Assembly: GCA_964645005.1 (NCBI GenBank)
Contig: CAZXYS010000012.1
Coordinates: forward strand, 41,293-105,292
Length of the DNA: 64,000 nt
Origin: CAZXYS01 sp964645005
Lineage (GTDB): Bacteria > Bacteroidota > Ignavibacteria > Kapaibacteriales > UBA2268
Direction of reading: 5' to 3'
Shown here: piece after piece, positions 19,017-29,018 of the stretch
How positions within the stretch are numbered: the stretch's first letter is position 1
Layout: each line of letters starts with the position of its first letter
Notes under the pieces: generated by a model
Seen by the model: the letters and a program-made list of their open reading frames with translations, nothing else
What the model was told of the DNA's origin: nothing
Database searches by the model: none
Made by a program: the position numbers and the translations under genes

Positions 19017-20141
19017 ATGAAAAAAAGACAAATTATTGTAATTGGCTCGGTGATAGCGATTTTAATTGCTTCCGCAGCGCTAAGCCAGGTATTCTCCGGC
19101 ATGAAACCCGAACAGAAAAAAGCTAAGAAACCCGATAATACTCGCTACGTACAGGCTGAATATGTTAATTACAATCCCGTAAAATCACCTGTGCGAGCCA
19201 CCGGCAGGCTGGCATCGATGAATTATGTCGATATCATTTCCGAAGTGTCGGGTATGATCCTCGCCGGTGACGTGCCCCTCAAAAAAGGACAATCCTTCAA
19301 CAAAGGCGATCTTCTGTGCAGGATCTTCGAGGATGAAGCCGCCCTTGCGCTCAAAGCAAGAAAGAGCAGATTCCTCAATCTAATAGCTAACCTGCTGCCT
19401 GACTTTAAGATAGACTATCCCAAGAGTTATCCGGATTGGCAGAAATTCTTCGAATCAATAGATCTGAACGAGGAATTGCCTGAACTGCCCGAAATAAATT
19501 CCAACCAGGAGAAGATCTATCTGGCAAGCAAGAACATACTGAGCGAATATTATTCGATAAAGAGTGATGAGATAAGACTTGACAAGCATAATATCCATGC
19601 GCCGTTCAATGGAACTTTTACTCAGGTGCTTTTCGAAGTGGGAGCCGTTGCAAATCCGGGCACGAGAATAGCGAAAATAATCAGAACCGACAGGCTGGAA
19701 CTCGAAGTACCTGTCGAAAACGCTCACGCCAAATGGATAGATGTCGGCGATCCGGTGAAAGTTACCACTGATGATAGATTAGACTCATGGAAAGGAACCG
19801 TCATTCGCAAGTCTGATTTTGTCGATCCGGCAACGCAGTCCATGAGCATTTTCGTTATAATGGTTACAAAAAATGGCGACAGACTTTACAAAGGACAGTA
19901 TCTCGTGGCGGAATTCCCTGGCGATCCGGTGCGGGATGTCATGGAAATCCCGCGTAATGCCATTTTCAACCATAATGAGGTATTCATCATCGTTGACGGC
20001 AGATTGCAGAAACGCGAGATAAACATTGTCAAAATGAATGAAAAAACGCTGCTGTTCAATGGATTGGAAGAGAAGCAGCAGATCGTCACCGAACCTCTCA
20101 TTAATGCTGCGGAAAATACAATGGTGGAAGTGCTTCAGTAA
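19017..20141 (+). CDS. RND efflux periplasmic adaptor (HlyD/AcrA family)
   Basis: Membrane fusion protein of a tripartite efflux pump. An N-terminal membrane anchor covers residues 4-24 with no lipobox. A lipoyl-like half with DVPLKKGQSFNKGDLLCRI (about 80-100) is followed by a short helical hairpin (about 110-190). The second lipoyl half contains NIHAPFNGTFTQVLFEVGA (near 200). The beta-barrel and membrane-proximal domains take the remainder to 374. It is the first gene of the three-gene efflux block, 77 bases upstream of the pump. An imperfect inverted repeat spans the gap (20141-20176). Substrate cannot be told from sequence. Confidence 0.92.
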   Translation: MKKRQIIVIGSVIAILIASAALSQVFSGMKPEQKKAKKPDNTRYVQAEYVNYNPVKSPVRATGRLASMNYVDIISEVSGMILAGDVPLKKGQSFNKGDLLCRIFEDEAALALKARKSRFLNLIANLLPDFKIDYPKSYPDWQKFFESIDLNEELPELPEINSNQEKIYLASKNILSEYYSIKSDEIRLDKHNIHAPFNGTFTQVLFEVGAVANPGTRIAKIIRTDRLELEVPVENAHAKWIDVGDPVKVTTDDRLDSWKGTVIRKSDFVDPATQSMSIFVIMVTKNGDRLYKGQYLVAEFPGDPVRDVMEIPRNAIFNHNEVFIIVDGRLQKREINIVKMNEKTLLFNGLEEKQQIVTEPLINAAENTMVEVLQ

Positions 20142-20218
20142 CCGATTTAGTATATTTTAAACAAAATATAAATTGGTTCATCGAATTGACAATGAACAAA
20201 AAAGCATCATAGAAATAA

Positions 20219-23200
20219 ATGAAGAAATTAATAACATTATTCGTCAAATATCCCTTCTATGCCAATATAATCATTGCTGTTCTCATAATCGGCGGTGTTA
20301 CGGGCTTTATGGGTATGAAGAAATCATTCTTCCCGGAAAGGACGCCCAGGTTCATCACTGTAAGCGTCGTTTACCTAGGCGCTTCGCCCAAAGAAATGGA
20401 AGAAGGCATCACAACGCGAATAGAGCAATCCGTTCGGGGAATCGTCGGCATAAAAGAGATAACTTCAACTTCATCGGAAAACTATTCCAATGTCCGCATT
20501 GAAACTACAGGCGAATATGATATAGATGAAACACTGATGGAGGTTAAAAACGCCGTTGACGGCATCACCTCCTTCCCGTCCGCCGCTGAAAAACCTGTCA
20601 TTTCCAAGCAAAGATCAATGACAAGAGCCGGCTTTCTCGGATTATCCGGCAATGTCGATATCCTGACTCTAAAAAAATACGCCGACCTGATCGAGGAAGA
20701 CCTGCGTAATTCAAAGCCAATTTCTCAGTTGACCATTCAGGGCTATCCGCCGCTTGAGATTTCTATCGAAGTCAGCGAGGAAGACCTCCTGCGCTATAAT
20801 CTCACATTCCAGGATTTGATAAATGCTGTCTCGATGAATAACAGGGACGTTTCCGCAGGGCAAATCAAATCGCTGGAAGAAGAGATTCTTATCCGTTCTC
20901 GCAGGCGCAGCGTTGATCCCAATAAAATCGGCAATATAATTCTTCAGGCGAAAGATGACGGCAGCTATCTTCGCGTGCGGGATGTCGCCGAGGTGAAGAT
21001 GAAATTCCAGGATGTCGCCAGCGGCATGACCATGAACGGCAAACCGGCTGTAACTTTCGACATTATGAAGCTGCCCGAGGAAGACTTATCCGAAATATCC
21101 GAATGGCTGGACAATTACGTCGCAGAATTTAACGAAAGACACGACGAAGTCGTTCTGGAAGTCACCTTCGATTTCATGACTTTGCTGAATGCAAGATTGA
21201 GTCTGCTGACAAAAAACGGAATTATCGGTCTGCTGTTAGTGGTAGCATCGTTGACATTTTTCCTGAGTTTTCGTTTGTCTCTATGGGTAGCATGGGGGAT
21301 TCCCGCTTCATTCCTTGCGATGTTCATAGTCGCAAGTCTGCACGGAATTACAATAAACATGATTTCGCTTTTCGGAATGATACTCGTCATAGGTATTCTC
21401 GTGGATGACGGAATTGTCATAGGCGAAAATATCTACAGTCATTTCGAGCTGGGAAAACGACCGCCGCGGGCGGCAATAGACGGCACTATGGAAGTCTATC
21501 CGGCAGTGCTGACATCGATCACAACAACTATCATTGCTTTCGCACCGCTGCTGTTCATAAAGCAAAGCCGAATGGAATTTATGTATGAGATGGCATTCGT
21601 AGTGATATTCAGTTTGGCATTTTCTCTTGTGGAAGCCTTCTTTGTATTGCCTGCGCATCTTGCATCCCGGCATGTGCTGCGGACAAACCATAATAACACA
21701 TTTGGCAGGCGCCTGAGAAAAAGAATTGACAGTTGGATTTTCTTCGTTAGGGATAAAATTTACGGCAGATTTCTCAGAATGATCGTTAACTGGAAATGGA
21801 TAACTATAGCCATCCCGGTTGGATTGATAATCATAACCGTAGGGCTATTCAGAGGAGAATTGATCCAGGCGACTTTTTTCCCGTCTATTCCCTTCGATAC
21901 ATTTACGATTAACATAGCATTCAAGCCGGGTACAGGTGAGAAGAAAACACAAGAATACATTAGCAGATTCGAAGACATTGTGTGGGAAGTTAACGACAGC
22001 TTGCAGCAGCGCCCCGACGATACTGCCGCATACATAAGCCATTCCTACGCAGTTTTAGGCAGAGCTTTCAACGGTCAGGAAAGCGGCTCACATGCCGGAC
22101 AGGTGCAGGTTTTCTTCAATGATATGGAAGGGCGCCAGCTTTCCAGCTTTAAAATTTCGGATATAGTTCAGGACAGGATAGGTCCCATGCCCGAAGCAGA
22201 GAAATTTTCCGTTGGCGGGGGCAGTAGATGGGGCTATCCAGTAGCTGTCAGCCTGCTTAGTAATAATCTTGATCAGCTCGAGCACGCTAAATTTTTCCTT
22301 ATGGATGAAATGAGAAAAATACCGGACATTAAAGATATAGTCGATAATAATGCCATCGGAAAGCAAGAAGTAAGATTGAAGCTAAAACCGAAAGCTTATT
22401 TTCTTGGGCTGGATCAGGTAAGTCTCAGCAATCAGGTGCGGCAGGGATTCTATGGCGGACAGGCGCAAAGGCTGCAGCATGGAAAGGACGAACTGCGAAT
22501 ATGGGTGCGCTACCCGAAAGAAGACCGCCTGAATCTCGGCAAGCTGGAAGCAATGAAGATCAAAACCCCGCGCGGCGAGTACCCGCTTATGGAATTAGCC
22601 GATTACGACATTGAAAGGGGACCGGTTAATATCCAGCGGTATAACGGCTCGCGGGAAGTCAGGATAAACGCCGACCTGGTCGATCCTTACCAGCCGGTGC
22701 CGCCTATCCTCGAGCGCATTAAAACGGACATAATGCCCGAACTCAAAGAAAAATTCCCCGCTATCAGAGTGGAATACCAGGGACAGCAAAAAACCAGCCG
22801 CGAAACCGGTCAGGAAGTGCTTCAATACTTTATGATAGCTTTTGCAATTATTGTTCTCCTGCTGATGATCCACTTCAAATCCTTTCTGCAGGCATCCATT
22901 GTGCTATTGATGATACCGCTTGCATGGATTGGCGCAGCATGGGGTCATGGCTTAGAGACATTCTTTTCGACTGCAATTCGCGGGCAGCCGGCTATACCTG
23001 TATCAATGCTTAGTGTCTGGGGGATGGTAGCCCTTTCGGGTGTTATTATCAATGACGCTGTCGTTTTCCTTTCGAAGTACAATTCGCTGCTCGTGCAGGG
23101 CGAGAGCGTTCCCGAAGCTGTCTTCAATGCGGGCAAGGCAAGGTTCCGCCCAATCCTGCTGACGACAATAACGACGACTGTCGGACTTTATCCGATCATC

Positions 23201-23419
23201 CTCGAGCAGAGCTTCCAGGCGCAGTTCCTGAAACCTATGGCTATAGCTCTTGCTTACGGCGTATTGATAGGAACCGGATTCATACTGATTTTCTTCCCGG
23301 CGCTGATACTTGTCATGAATGACGTCAAGCGCGCTCTGAAATGGATTTGGACAGGAATCAGACCAAAGCAGGAAGATGTTGAGACGGCGCTGATTGACAG
23401 TCAGAAGGTCATTGATTAA
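20219..23419 (+). CDS. RND efflux pump permease (AcrB/HAE-1-like)
   Basis: Inner-membrane proton-driven pump of 1066 aa. It has the usual architecture: TM1 (about 12-30), a first large periplasmic loop, TM2-TM6 (about 335-480), a TM at about 525-545, a second periplasmic loop and five C-terminal TMs (about 870-1040). TM4 carries the paired acidic residues in ILVDDGIVIGENIY (near 395), which belong to the proton relay. The matching C-terminal segment reads GVIINDAVVFLSKYN. Homologues with this spelling are common in Bacteroidota multidrug pumps. It lies between adaptor and TolC-like genes, so the system is complete. Confidence 0.95.
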   Translation: MKKLITLFVKYPFYANIIIAVLIIGGVTGFMGMKKSFFPERTPRFITVSVVYLGASPKEMEEGITTRIEQSVRGIVGIKEITSTSSENYSNVRIETTGEYDIDETLMEVKNAVDGITSFPSAAEKPVISKQRSMTRAGFLGLSGNVDILTLKKYADLIEEDLRNSKPISQLTIQGYPPLEISIEVSEEDLLRYNLTFQDLINAVSMNNRDVSAGQIKSLEEEILIRSRRRSVDPNKIGNIILQAKDDGSYLRVRDVAEVKMKFQDVASGMTMNGKPAVTFDIMKLPEEDLSEISEWLDNYVAEFNERHDEVVLEVTFDFMTLLNARLSLLTKNGIIGLLLVVASLTFFLSFRLSLWVAWGIPASFLAMFIVASLHGITINMISLFGMILVIGILVDDGIVIGENIYSHFELGKRPPRAAIDGTMEVYPAVLTSITTTIIAFAPLLFIKQSRMEFMYEMAFVVIFSLAFSLVEAFFVLPAHLASRHVLRTNHNNTFGRRLRKRIDSWIFFVRDKIYGRFLRMIVNWKWITIAIPVGLIIITVGLFRGELIQATFFPSIPFDTFTINIAFKPGTGEKKTQEYISRFEDIVWEVNDSLQQRPDDTAAYISHSYAVLGRAFNGQESGSHAGQVQVFFNDMEGRQLSSFKISDIVQDRIGPMPEAEKFSVGGGSRWGYPVAVSLLSNNLDQLEHAKFFLMDEMRKIPDIKDIVDNNAIGKQEVRLKLKPKAYFLGLDQVSLSNQVRQGFYGGQAQRLQHGKDELRIWVRYPKEDRLNLGKLEAMKIKTPRGEYPLMELADYDIERGPVNIQRYNGSREVRINADLVDPYQPVPPILERIKTDIMPELKEKFPAIRVEYQGQQKTSRETGQEVLQYFMIAFAIIVLLLMIHFKSFLQASIVLLMIPLAWIGAAWGHGLETFFSTAIRGQPAIPVSMLSVWGMVALSGVIINDAVVFLSKYNSLLVQGESVPEAVFNAGKARFRPILLTTITTTVGLYPIILEQSFQAQFLKPMAIALAYGVLIGTGFILIFFPALILVMNDVKRALKWIWTGIRPKQEDVETALIDSQKVID

Positions 23420-23485
23420 ACCTTAAAAAATCTATCAAAAATCAGTTCTTTACTTATGGTAATAACAATTTCAAACAGGTTAACG

Positions 23486-23564
23486 GTTAAACCTAAATAT
23501 TGCATTAAAAAGTTGGTTTTAGTTAATATGTTTACAACAAAGCGCTTTAGCGCTTTGCAGAAGG
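23486..23564 (+). repeat. TTGCATTA-type dispersed element with GCGCTTTAGCGC palindrome
   Basis: The element starts TTAAACCTAAATATTGCATT and ends with CAACAAAGCGCTTTAGCGCT followed by TTGCAGAAGG. It is colinear with the reverse complement of 26370-26453. In both the left word, a spacer of about 25 bases, and a CAAAGYGCTTTAGCRCTTTG palindrome occur in the same order. It lies in the gap between the pump and the TolC-like gene. Confidence 0.75.
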
Positions 23565-23673
23565 TCTTAACATGAGCGGAATAACAGCATAACTAAAGAT
23601 TTCTTTTACAGATACTTACAAATGAATGTACAGACTAAAGGAAAAATCAGGGTTAAAGTTTTAAGAAGTTATT

Positions 23674-24981
23674 ATGAAAAAGTTAATTAGAATTTTAATA
23701 GTATTGATTATTTTTGCCGGTGAAGTACCGGCTCAGACAGATCTGACGCTCGATAAAGCTATTAAGATCGGTCTCGAAAATAATTACCAGGTGCTTATAA
23801 CACGCAAAGATTATGATATTGCCAAAAATAACAATGCATGGGGAACAGCAGGCAGATACCCGAGCATCAACGTCGGCGCTGCCTCTACAAACCGCTATGA
23901 TAATCTTCCCGGCGATACGCTTATCGGCAGGTACGAGACCTACACTCATCAGGTAATGCCCAATCTGAACCTGCGCTGGACATTGTTCAATGGATTTTCA
24001 ATTTACCGGACGAAGGATAATCTCGAGCTTTTCGAAAAGCAGGCTAAGCAGTCTGAGATAATCGACATGCAAAACACGGTTCAGGACATTATTCTCGCAT
24101 ATTACAAAGCTCTGCTTGAAAAAGAAAAGCTGTCTGTGTCGGAAGAACTGCTCGAGCTGTCGCGCGACCGCTATAAATATGTGCAAACGAAGAAAGAGAT
24201 AGGCGCTGCTGTGACATTCGATGTGCTGCAATTTCAGACTGCATATCTGAATGATTCTTCCGCTTATTTGCTGCAGCAGATAGCTTATGAAAATTCGCTG
24301 AGAAATCTGAACCTGCTGCTGGCGGAAAAAGCCAACGTGCGCTACAATCCAACAGATGATTTCACGGCAATAGACGAAGATTACAGTCTCGATTCCCTGC
24401 TCGCAATTATGGAAGAAAATAATCCTGCCCTGCGGAACCTGCGCCTGAACCTGAAAGTGCTGGAAAACAGGGTGGCTCTTGCCCGAAGCGAGTATTATCC
24501 AAGCTTATCCCTCAATTCTGGGATAGACTATGTCAAAAAATGGACTAATCCTGAAAATATAGATGTATTCACTGATTACAACTATGATTATTACGCTAAT
24601 TTGACGCTGTCTGTCAACATCTTCAACGGCGGTAATACAAATAGAAATGTCGAAAATGCACAGATGGAAAAAGAGATCGGCAAATTGCGCATAGCTGAAA
24701 CACGCCACAGCCTCTCTAATTTCCTCACTAACAGCTATGAATTATACAAGATCAAAAAACAGCAGTACGAAGTCGCCGGCGTGAATCTCGAAGCGGCGGA
24801 ACTGAACCTGCAGATAGCGCGGGAAAAATTCGAAACAGGCGCTATCAACTCATTCAACTACCGTGATATACAGATAGCGTATCAGAATGCGGCTTTTGAG
24901 CGCCTACAGGCAACGTATAACCTGATTGACGCTCATACCGAGCTAATGCGTTTGACCGGGCAGATCATAGAGAAGTATTAA
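23674..24981 (+). CDS. TolC-family outer-membrane efflux protein
   Basis: The signal peptide (KKLIRILIVLIIFAGEVPAQ) is followed by two OEP repeats (about 25-215 and 225-430). The repeats are rich in long helices, for example LLELSRDRYKYVQTKKEIG and LNLQIAREKFETGAIN, the typical RxxxGxxxxxD/N turn of TolC. Length 435 aa, as usual. It completes the RND efflux operon; the gap to the pump gene is 254 bp and holds a dispersed repeat, so it may have its own promoter. ATG with no strong ribosome site. Confidence 0.93.
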   Translation: MKKLIRILIVLIIFAGEVPAQTDLTLDKAIKIGLENNYQVLITRKDYDIAKNNNAWGTAGRYPSINVGAASTNRYDNLPGDTLIGRYETYTHQVMPNLNLRWTLFNGFSIYRTKDNLELFEKQAKQSEIIDMQNTVQDIILAYYKALLEKEKLSVSEELLELSRDRYKYVQTKKEIGAAVTFDVLQFQTAYLNDSSAYLLQQIAYENSLRNLNLLLAEKANVRYNPTDDFTAIDEDYSLDSLLAIMEENNPALRNLRLNLKVLENRVALARSEYYPSLSLNSGIDYVKKWTNPENIDVFTDYNYDYYANLTLSVNIFNGGNTNRNVENAQMEKEIGKLRIAETRHSLSNFLTNSYELYKIKKQQYEVAGVNLEAAELNLQIAREKFETGAINSFNYRDIQIAYQNAAFERLQATYNLIDAHTELMRLTGQIIEKY

Positions 24982-24984
24982 TTT

Positions 24985-26169
24985 TTATATTTTCTCCAGT
25001 CCTGCTTCGAGCCCTTTAATCAATTCCTCGTGATCTTCTATCCCAACAGAAGTTCTAACCAGCCCATCTGTTATTTTTGCATGTTCCCTAACTTCTTTTG
25101 ACATGATAGCATGTGTCATCGATGCCGGATGCTGAATCAACGATTCCACACCGCCCAGGCTTACAGCTAAAGTCCAAATCTCCACATTGTTCATAAGTAT
25201 CTTACCTGCTTCGATCCCTCCCTTTAGCTCAAAGGAAATCATACCGCCGGGACTGAGCATTTGTTTCTTGCCAACAACGTATTGGGGATGACTTTCTAAA
25301 CCGGGAAAAACCACCCATTCTACTTTAGGATGACTATCAAGATATTCAGCAACTTTTTGAGCATTTTGACTGTGGCGCTCCATACGCAGTTTTAATGTCT
25401 TTATTCCCCTTTGAACAAGATACGCATTGAAAGGATCAATAACTCCACCAATATGATTCAGTAAACTTCTGAAATATGGAAATTCCTCTTCATTTTTTAG
25501 GACTAATATACCGCCTACAACATCCGCATGACCATTTAAAAACTTTGTAAGACTGTGGATAACATAATCAGCTCCGTATTTAAAGGGCTGCTGAAATACG
25601 GGACTCATAAATGTGTTGTCAACAGCTATCTTAGCGCCATGTTCATGAGCAATATTTGCGATAGCTTCAATATCAGATATTACAAGAGTGGGATTACCGG
25701 GTGTCTCTATGTTAATAAGCTTGGTATTAGGCTTTAAGGCTGATTTTATTGCTTCAAGATCAGAAGTATCAACAAAATCATACTCAATATTATATCTTGA
25801 ATGTACTTTTGATAAAAGAGTACTTGTAGGACCATATACGGATTCGCTGCAAATAACATGATCACCGGCAGTCAGCACCTCGGAAAAAAGTGTATGCAAT
25901 GCTGCCATACCGCTTGCACAGCCTAAAGCTTTAGCTCCGCCTTCCAACGCGGAAATACATTCCTCCAATGCTTCGATGGTGGGATTTTTCATGCGCGTGT
26001 AAATATAACCTTCTTGTTCTCCCTTGAAGAGACGTGCACCGTGATCGACATCTTCGAACTTGAATGTTGAGGTCTGATATATTGGAGTGGTTACCGCGCC
26101 AACTTCATTATCATGGAATCCTGCGTGAACACACATAGTCTCGTATGAATATTCTTTGTCTTTTTTCAA
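24985..26169 (-). CDS. trans-sulfuration PLP enzyme (cystathionine gamma-synthase / gamma-lyase / methionine gamma-lyase family)
   Basis: Cys/Met metabolism PLP-dependent family of 394 aa. Visible: N-terminal ETMCVHAGF, TPIYQTSTFKF, the substrate/PLP phosphate segment GYIYTRMKNPT, GCASGMAALH, and the PLP-lysine motif SLTKFLNGHADVVGG (Lys near 209). The family members cannot be told apart safely from sequence alone. The phrase GYIYTRMKNPT with an adjacent HAG is frequent in methionine gamma-lyase and cystathionine gamma-lyase annotations. It converges with the TolC-like gene (3-base gap). The ribosome site GGGAGGAAAAATT precedes the start on the minus strand. Confidence 0.88.
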   Translation of the reverse strand: MKKDKEYSYETMCVHAGFHDNEVGAVTTPIYQTSTFKFEDVDHGARLFKGEQEGYIYTRMKNPTIEALEECISALEGGAKALGCASGMAALHTLFSEVLTAGDHVICSESVYGPTSTLLSKVHSRYNIEYDFVDTSDLEAIKSALKPNTKLINIETPGNPTLVISDIEAIANIAHEHGAKIAVDNTFMSPVFQQPFKYGADYVIHSLTKFLNGHADVVGGILVLKNEEEFPYFRSLLNHIGGVIDPFNAYLVQRGIKTLKLRMERHSQNAQKVAEYLDSHPKVEWVVFPGLESHPQYVVGKKQMLSPGGMISFELKGGIEAGKILMNNVEIWTLAVSLGGVESLIQHPASMTHAIMSKEVREHAKITDGLVRTSVGIEDHEELIKGLEAGLEKI

Positions 26170-26335
26170 TTTTTCCTCCCTTTATTGGTTTTTATACTCT
26201 TTTTCATTAATATATGAAATTCAATCTTAAAGTTCTATAAATTCTTTATTTTGTAAACATTTTGTTCTTTTGCAACTTAATTTTAATCTAGATTTTTCAT
26301 TAAATATGTACATTTATTTGTAATCACTTGCAACT

Positions 26336-26453
26336 GCATGCTTTAGCTTGCTGGTGTTTCGAAGTTTTCCAGTTCCTTTGCAAAGTGCTAAAGCACTTTG
26401 TTGCTAATACTTGCAAGCATAATCAACTTTTCTAATGCAAAATTTGGGTTTAA
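26336..26453 (-). repeat. TTGCATTAGAA-type dispersed element plus neighbouring palindrome
   Basis: On the minus strand it reads TTAAACCCAAATTTTGCATT, then AGAAAAGTTG, and CAACAAAGTGCTTTAGCACT followed by TTGCAAAGG. This parallels the copy at 23486. A further palindrome, GCATGCTTTAGCTTGC, lies at 26336-26351. The element occupies the middle of the 433-bp gap 26170-26602; the rest of the gap is AT-rich with nothing recognised. Confidence 0.75.
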
Positions 26454-26602
26454 TCTATATATTATCAAAATATCCGCTCTTAATTAAAGTTAAAATTGTA
26501 GATTTTGTTTTTTTATTTTTTGAACTTAAAAAAAAATCATAAATTACATATAAGTACAATCCTGTTAAATTTACTTTATTAATTAAATTGGGAGTATTTT
26601 AT

Positions 26603-27727
26603 ATGAATGGAAAGAAGTATAAAATTGCCTGGATGCCCGGAGACGGCGTCGGTAATGATGTTCTCGAAGCTGCACAAATAGTTCTGGACAAAATCGGATT
26701 CGAGGCAGAGTATATTCACGGTGATGTTGGCTGGGAATTCTGGCGCACAGAAGGCGATCCGCTGCCAAAGAGAACCATTGATCTGCTGCATAGCGTTGAT
26801 GCTGCAATGTTTGGGGCTATCACATCCAAACCGGTCAAAGCTGCCGAAGAAGAATTAATTCCCGAATTGCAAAGCACCGGATTAATTTACCGCTCGCCAA
26901 TTGTTAGAATGCGGCAGGAATTTGACCTGTATAGTTGTATGAGACCTACCAAGGCTTTCCCGGGTAATCCCTTGAATTACAAGGATACCGTTGATATTGT
27001 TATGTTCCGGGAAAATACGGAAGATCTTTACTCCGGTGTAGAGTTCAATACGGTACCGGACGAACTGGCAGAGACTCTCGGTAAATTAGTCCCTACATTC
27101 AAAAAATTCAGCGGTTTGAAGAGCGATGAATATGCCATTTCTTGCAAAATAAATACTCAGAAAGGCTGCGAAAGGATAATCCGCAAAGCCTATGAATATG
27201 CAAGAGAAAAGGGCAGAAAGAAAGTTACACTTGTTCACAAAGCCAACGTAGTTCGCGCTACCGACGGTCTGTTCCTTGAAACAGGAAGGGAAGTATCGAA
27301 AGAATTCCCAGATATTGAATTCGACCATGCAAATGTTGACGCCATGACAATGTGGCTCTTGAAAAATCCCGAAGATTTCAGTGTACTAACTGCACCCAAT
27401 TTATATGGGGATATTATTTCCGATCTGTGTGCTCAAATGGTCGGCGGACTTGGATTTGCCTGCTCTGGTAATATAGGTGAAGATCTGGCGGTCTTCGAGC
27501 CTACACATGGTTCCGCTCCAAAATATGCCGGGAAATATGTTGTTAATCCGATCGCTACAATCTTAGCTGCTAAAATGATGCTCGAATGGTTAGGTGAAAC
27601 TGAAAAATCAGCACGAGTTGATAATGCTGTTGCAGAAGTTATAGCTGAAGGAAAAGTAAGGACTTACGATATGAAAGGCAGCGCCAGTACTCTGGACATG
27701 GCAAATGCTATTGCGGAAAGATTATAG
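26603..27727 (+). CDS. isocitrate/isopropylmalate-dehydrogenase family protein (isocitrate dehydrogenase-like)
   Basis: NAD(P)-dependent beta-decarboxylating dehydrogenase. I choose the ATG at 26603 because GGGAG lies eight bases upstream; a TTG 15 bases earlier is also in frame. Features: MPGDGVG near the N-terminus, SCMRPTKAFPGNP, the substrate-loop phrase FRENTEDLYSGVEF, KANVVRATDGLF with the catalytic Lys, and APNLYGDIISD. The ENTEDLYSGVE phrase points to isocitrate or homoisocitrate rather than 3-isopropylmalate, and no leu genes are adjacent. Length 374 aa matches monomers of the NAD-type enzyme. Substrate is inferred. Confidence 0.85.
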   Translation: MNGKKYKIAWMPGDGVGNDVLEAAQIVLDKIGFEAEYIHGDVGWEFWRTEGDPLPKRTIDLLHSVDAAMFGAITSKPVKAAEEELIPELQSTGLIYRSPIVRMRQEFDLYSCMRPTKAFPGNPLNYKDTVDIVMFRENTEDLYSGVEFNTVPDELAETLGKLVPTFKKFSGLKSDEYAISCKINTQKGCERIIRKAYEYAREKGRKKVTLVHKANVVRATDGLFLETGREVSKEFPDIEFDHANVDAMTMWLLKNPEDFSVLTAPNLYGDIISDLCAQMVGGLGFACSGNIGEDLAVFEPTHGSAPKYAGKYVVNPIATILAAKMMLEWLGETEKSARVDNAVAEVIAEGKVRTYDMKGSASTLDMANAIAERL

Positions 27728-27747
27728 ATTTTCAACCACCCCTTACT

Positions 27748-27878
27748 GAGGCTGACCCAACACTTGTTTTTGTTTATCCTTCTACTCCGCTCAGGATGAC
27801 AAAAACAAGTGTTCATGGGAGTGTCATAGTGAGCGGAGTCGAATTATGACCACAATTCCATACTTTTGGGTCACCCTC
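27748..27878. repeat. GAGGCTGACCCAA-bounded intergenic element
   Basis: Terminal inverted repeats GAGGCTGACCCAA (27748-27760) and TTGGGTCACCCTC (27866-27878) match in 12 of 13 positions. Inside, AACACTTGTTTTTGT (27759-27773) and ACAAAAACAAGTGTT (27799-27813) form a perfect 15-bp inverted repeat. The loop of that repeat contains a minus-strand GTCATCCTGAGCGGAGTAG motif. A second motif GTCATAGTGAGCGGAGTCGA lies at 27822. The element separates two convergent genes. Confidence 0.8.
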
Positions 27879-27919
27879 AAAAAACGGGATTAGTCACATA
27901 ATTTATTTATCAATAACCA

Positions 27920-28867
27920 TCACTCGTTCTCAGCCAGCCATCTCTCAGAATCGATGGAAGCCTGGCATCCCATTCCGGCAGCAGTTATCGCCTGACGATA
28001 TGTCTTATCTTTAACATCACCTGCTGCAAATACTCCGGGTATTTTTGTATACGTTGAACCGGGTTCGGTAATCAAATAACCTTCCTCATCTAAATCAAGA
28101 AAATCCTTGAATATTTCAGTATTCGGAATATGCCCGATAGCAAGGAAAACTCCATCCGCAGGGTAATAAGTTATTTCGCCTGTTTTGACATTTTTTACAT
28201 TTATTCCGGTAAGCATGGGAAAGCCCATTTTATCCTCACCAAGAAACTCATCAATAACTGAATCGAATAAGAAATTGATCTTGTCATTCTTTTTGGCTCT
28301 TTCTACCATAATATTCGAGGCACGAAATTCCTGCCTGCGGTGTATAACAGTTACCGATTCCCCAAAGTGCGTCAGGAATTGCGCTTCTTCCATAGCAGTA
28401 TCACCCCCGCCGACGACAAATATTTTCTTATCCTTATAGAAAAATCCGTCACAGGTAGCACATGCCGATATGCCGCGCCCCCAATACTTATCATGTCCTT
28501 TTGTACCTTCCAGCCTGCGTGCTGTTGCTCCGGTAGAGATTATAACCGAATCGGACGTATATTCCTTGTCGGCATCAGACCACATCCTGAATGGACGCTC
28601 GGATAAATCTACTTTTGTTATTGTTTCATAAATGGATCTGGCACCGAATCTCTGTGCCTGCTTACGGAAAATATCCATCATAGCGGGACCCTGGATACCC
28701 TCTGCGAAACCGGGATAATTCTCGACTTCGGTTGTTATAGTTAACTGTCCGCCAGGCTGCATTCCCTCGAAAATAACTACGTCAAGATTAGCTCTGCTTG
28801 AATAAAGAGCTGCTGTAAATCCCGCCGGTCCTGTCCCGATAATTATTACTTTGTGATGTTCAGCCAT
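27920..28867 (-). CDS. trxB: thioredoxin-disulfide reductase
   Basis: NADPH-dependent flavoprotein that reduces thioredoxin. FAD-binding GTGPAG at 11-16, redox-active CATC in GISACATCDGFFYKD (about 135-138), the NADPH-binding VVGGGDTAMEEA, and the C-terminal FAD motif FAAGDVKD. The length of 315 aa is standard. It stands alone, with a 151-bp gap to the next minus-strand gene upstream. ATG preceded by GGAAGTGAA on the minus strand. Confidence 0.95.
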   Translation of the reverse strand: MAEHHKVIIIGTGPAGFTAALYSSRANLDVVIFEGMQPGGQLTITTEVENYPGFAEGIQGPAMMDIFRKQAQRFGARSIYETITKVDLSERPFRMWSDADKEYTSDSVIISTGATARRLEGTKGHDKYWGRGISACATCDGFFYKDKKIFVVGGGDTAMEEAQFLTHFGESVTVIHRRQEFRASNIMVERAKKNDKINFLFDSVIDEFLGEDKMGFPMLTGINVKNVKTGEITYYPADGVFLAIGHIPNTEIFKDFLDLDEEGYLITEPGSTYTKIPGVFAAGDVKDKTYRQAITAAGMGCQASIDSERWLAENE

Positions 28868-29018
28868 TTCACTTCCTTTTCAGTTCTTGTAACTTTTTTA
28901 TATGCAAGCTATATAATTTCCAAATAATTTTAAAATTAAACTATATTACTAATTAGCAATATAACGAAAAGCTTTATTCATTATTTGTTTTAAAATCCTA
29001 AAGCTGTTGAAAAAGCTT

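Noticed and set aside
26588..26602. TTG start of the isocitrate-dehydrogenase-like gene
   Set aside because: The ATG at 26603 has GGGAG eight bases upstream, and the family begins close to it.
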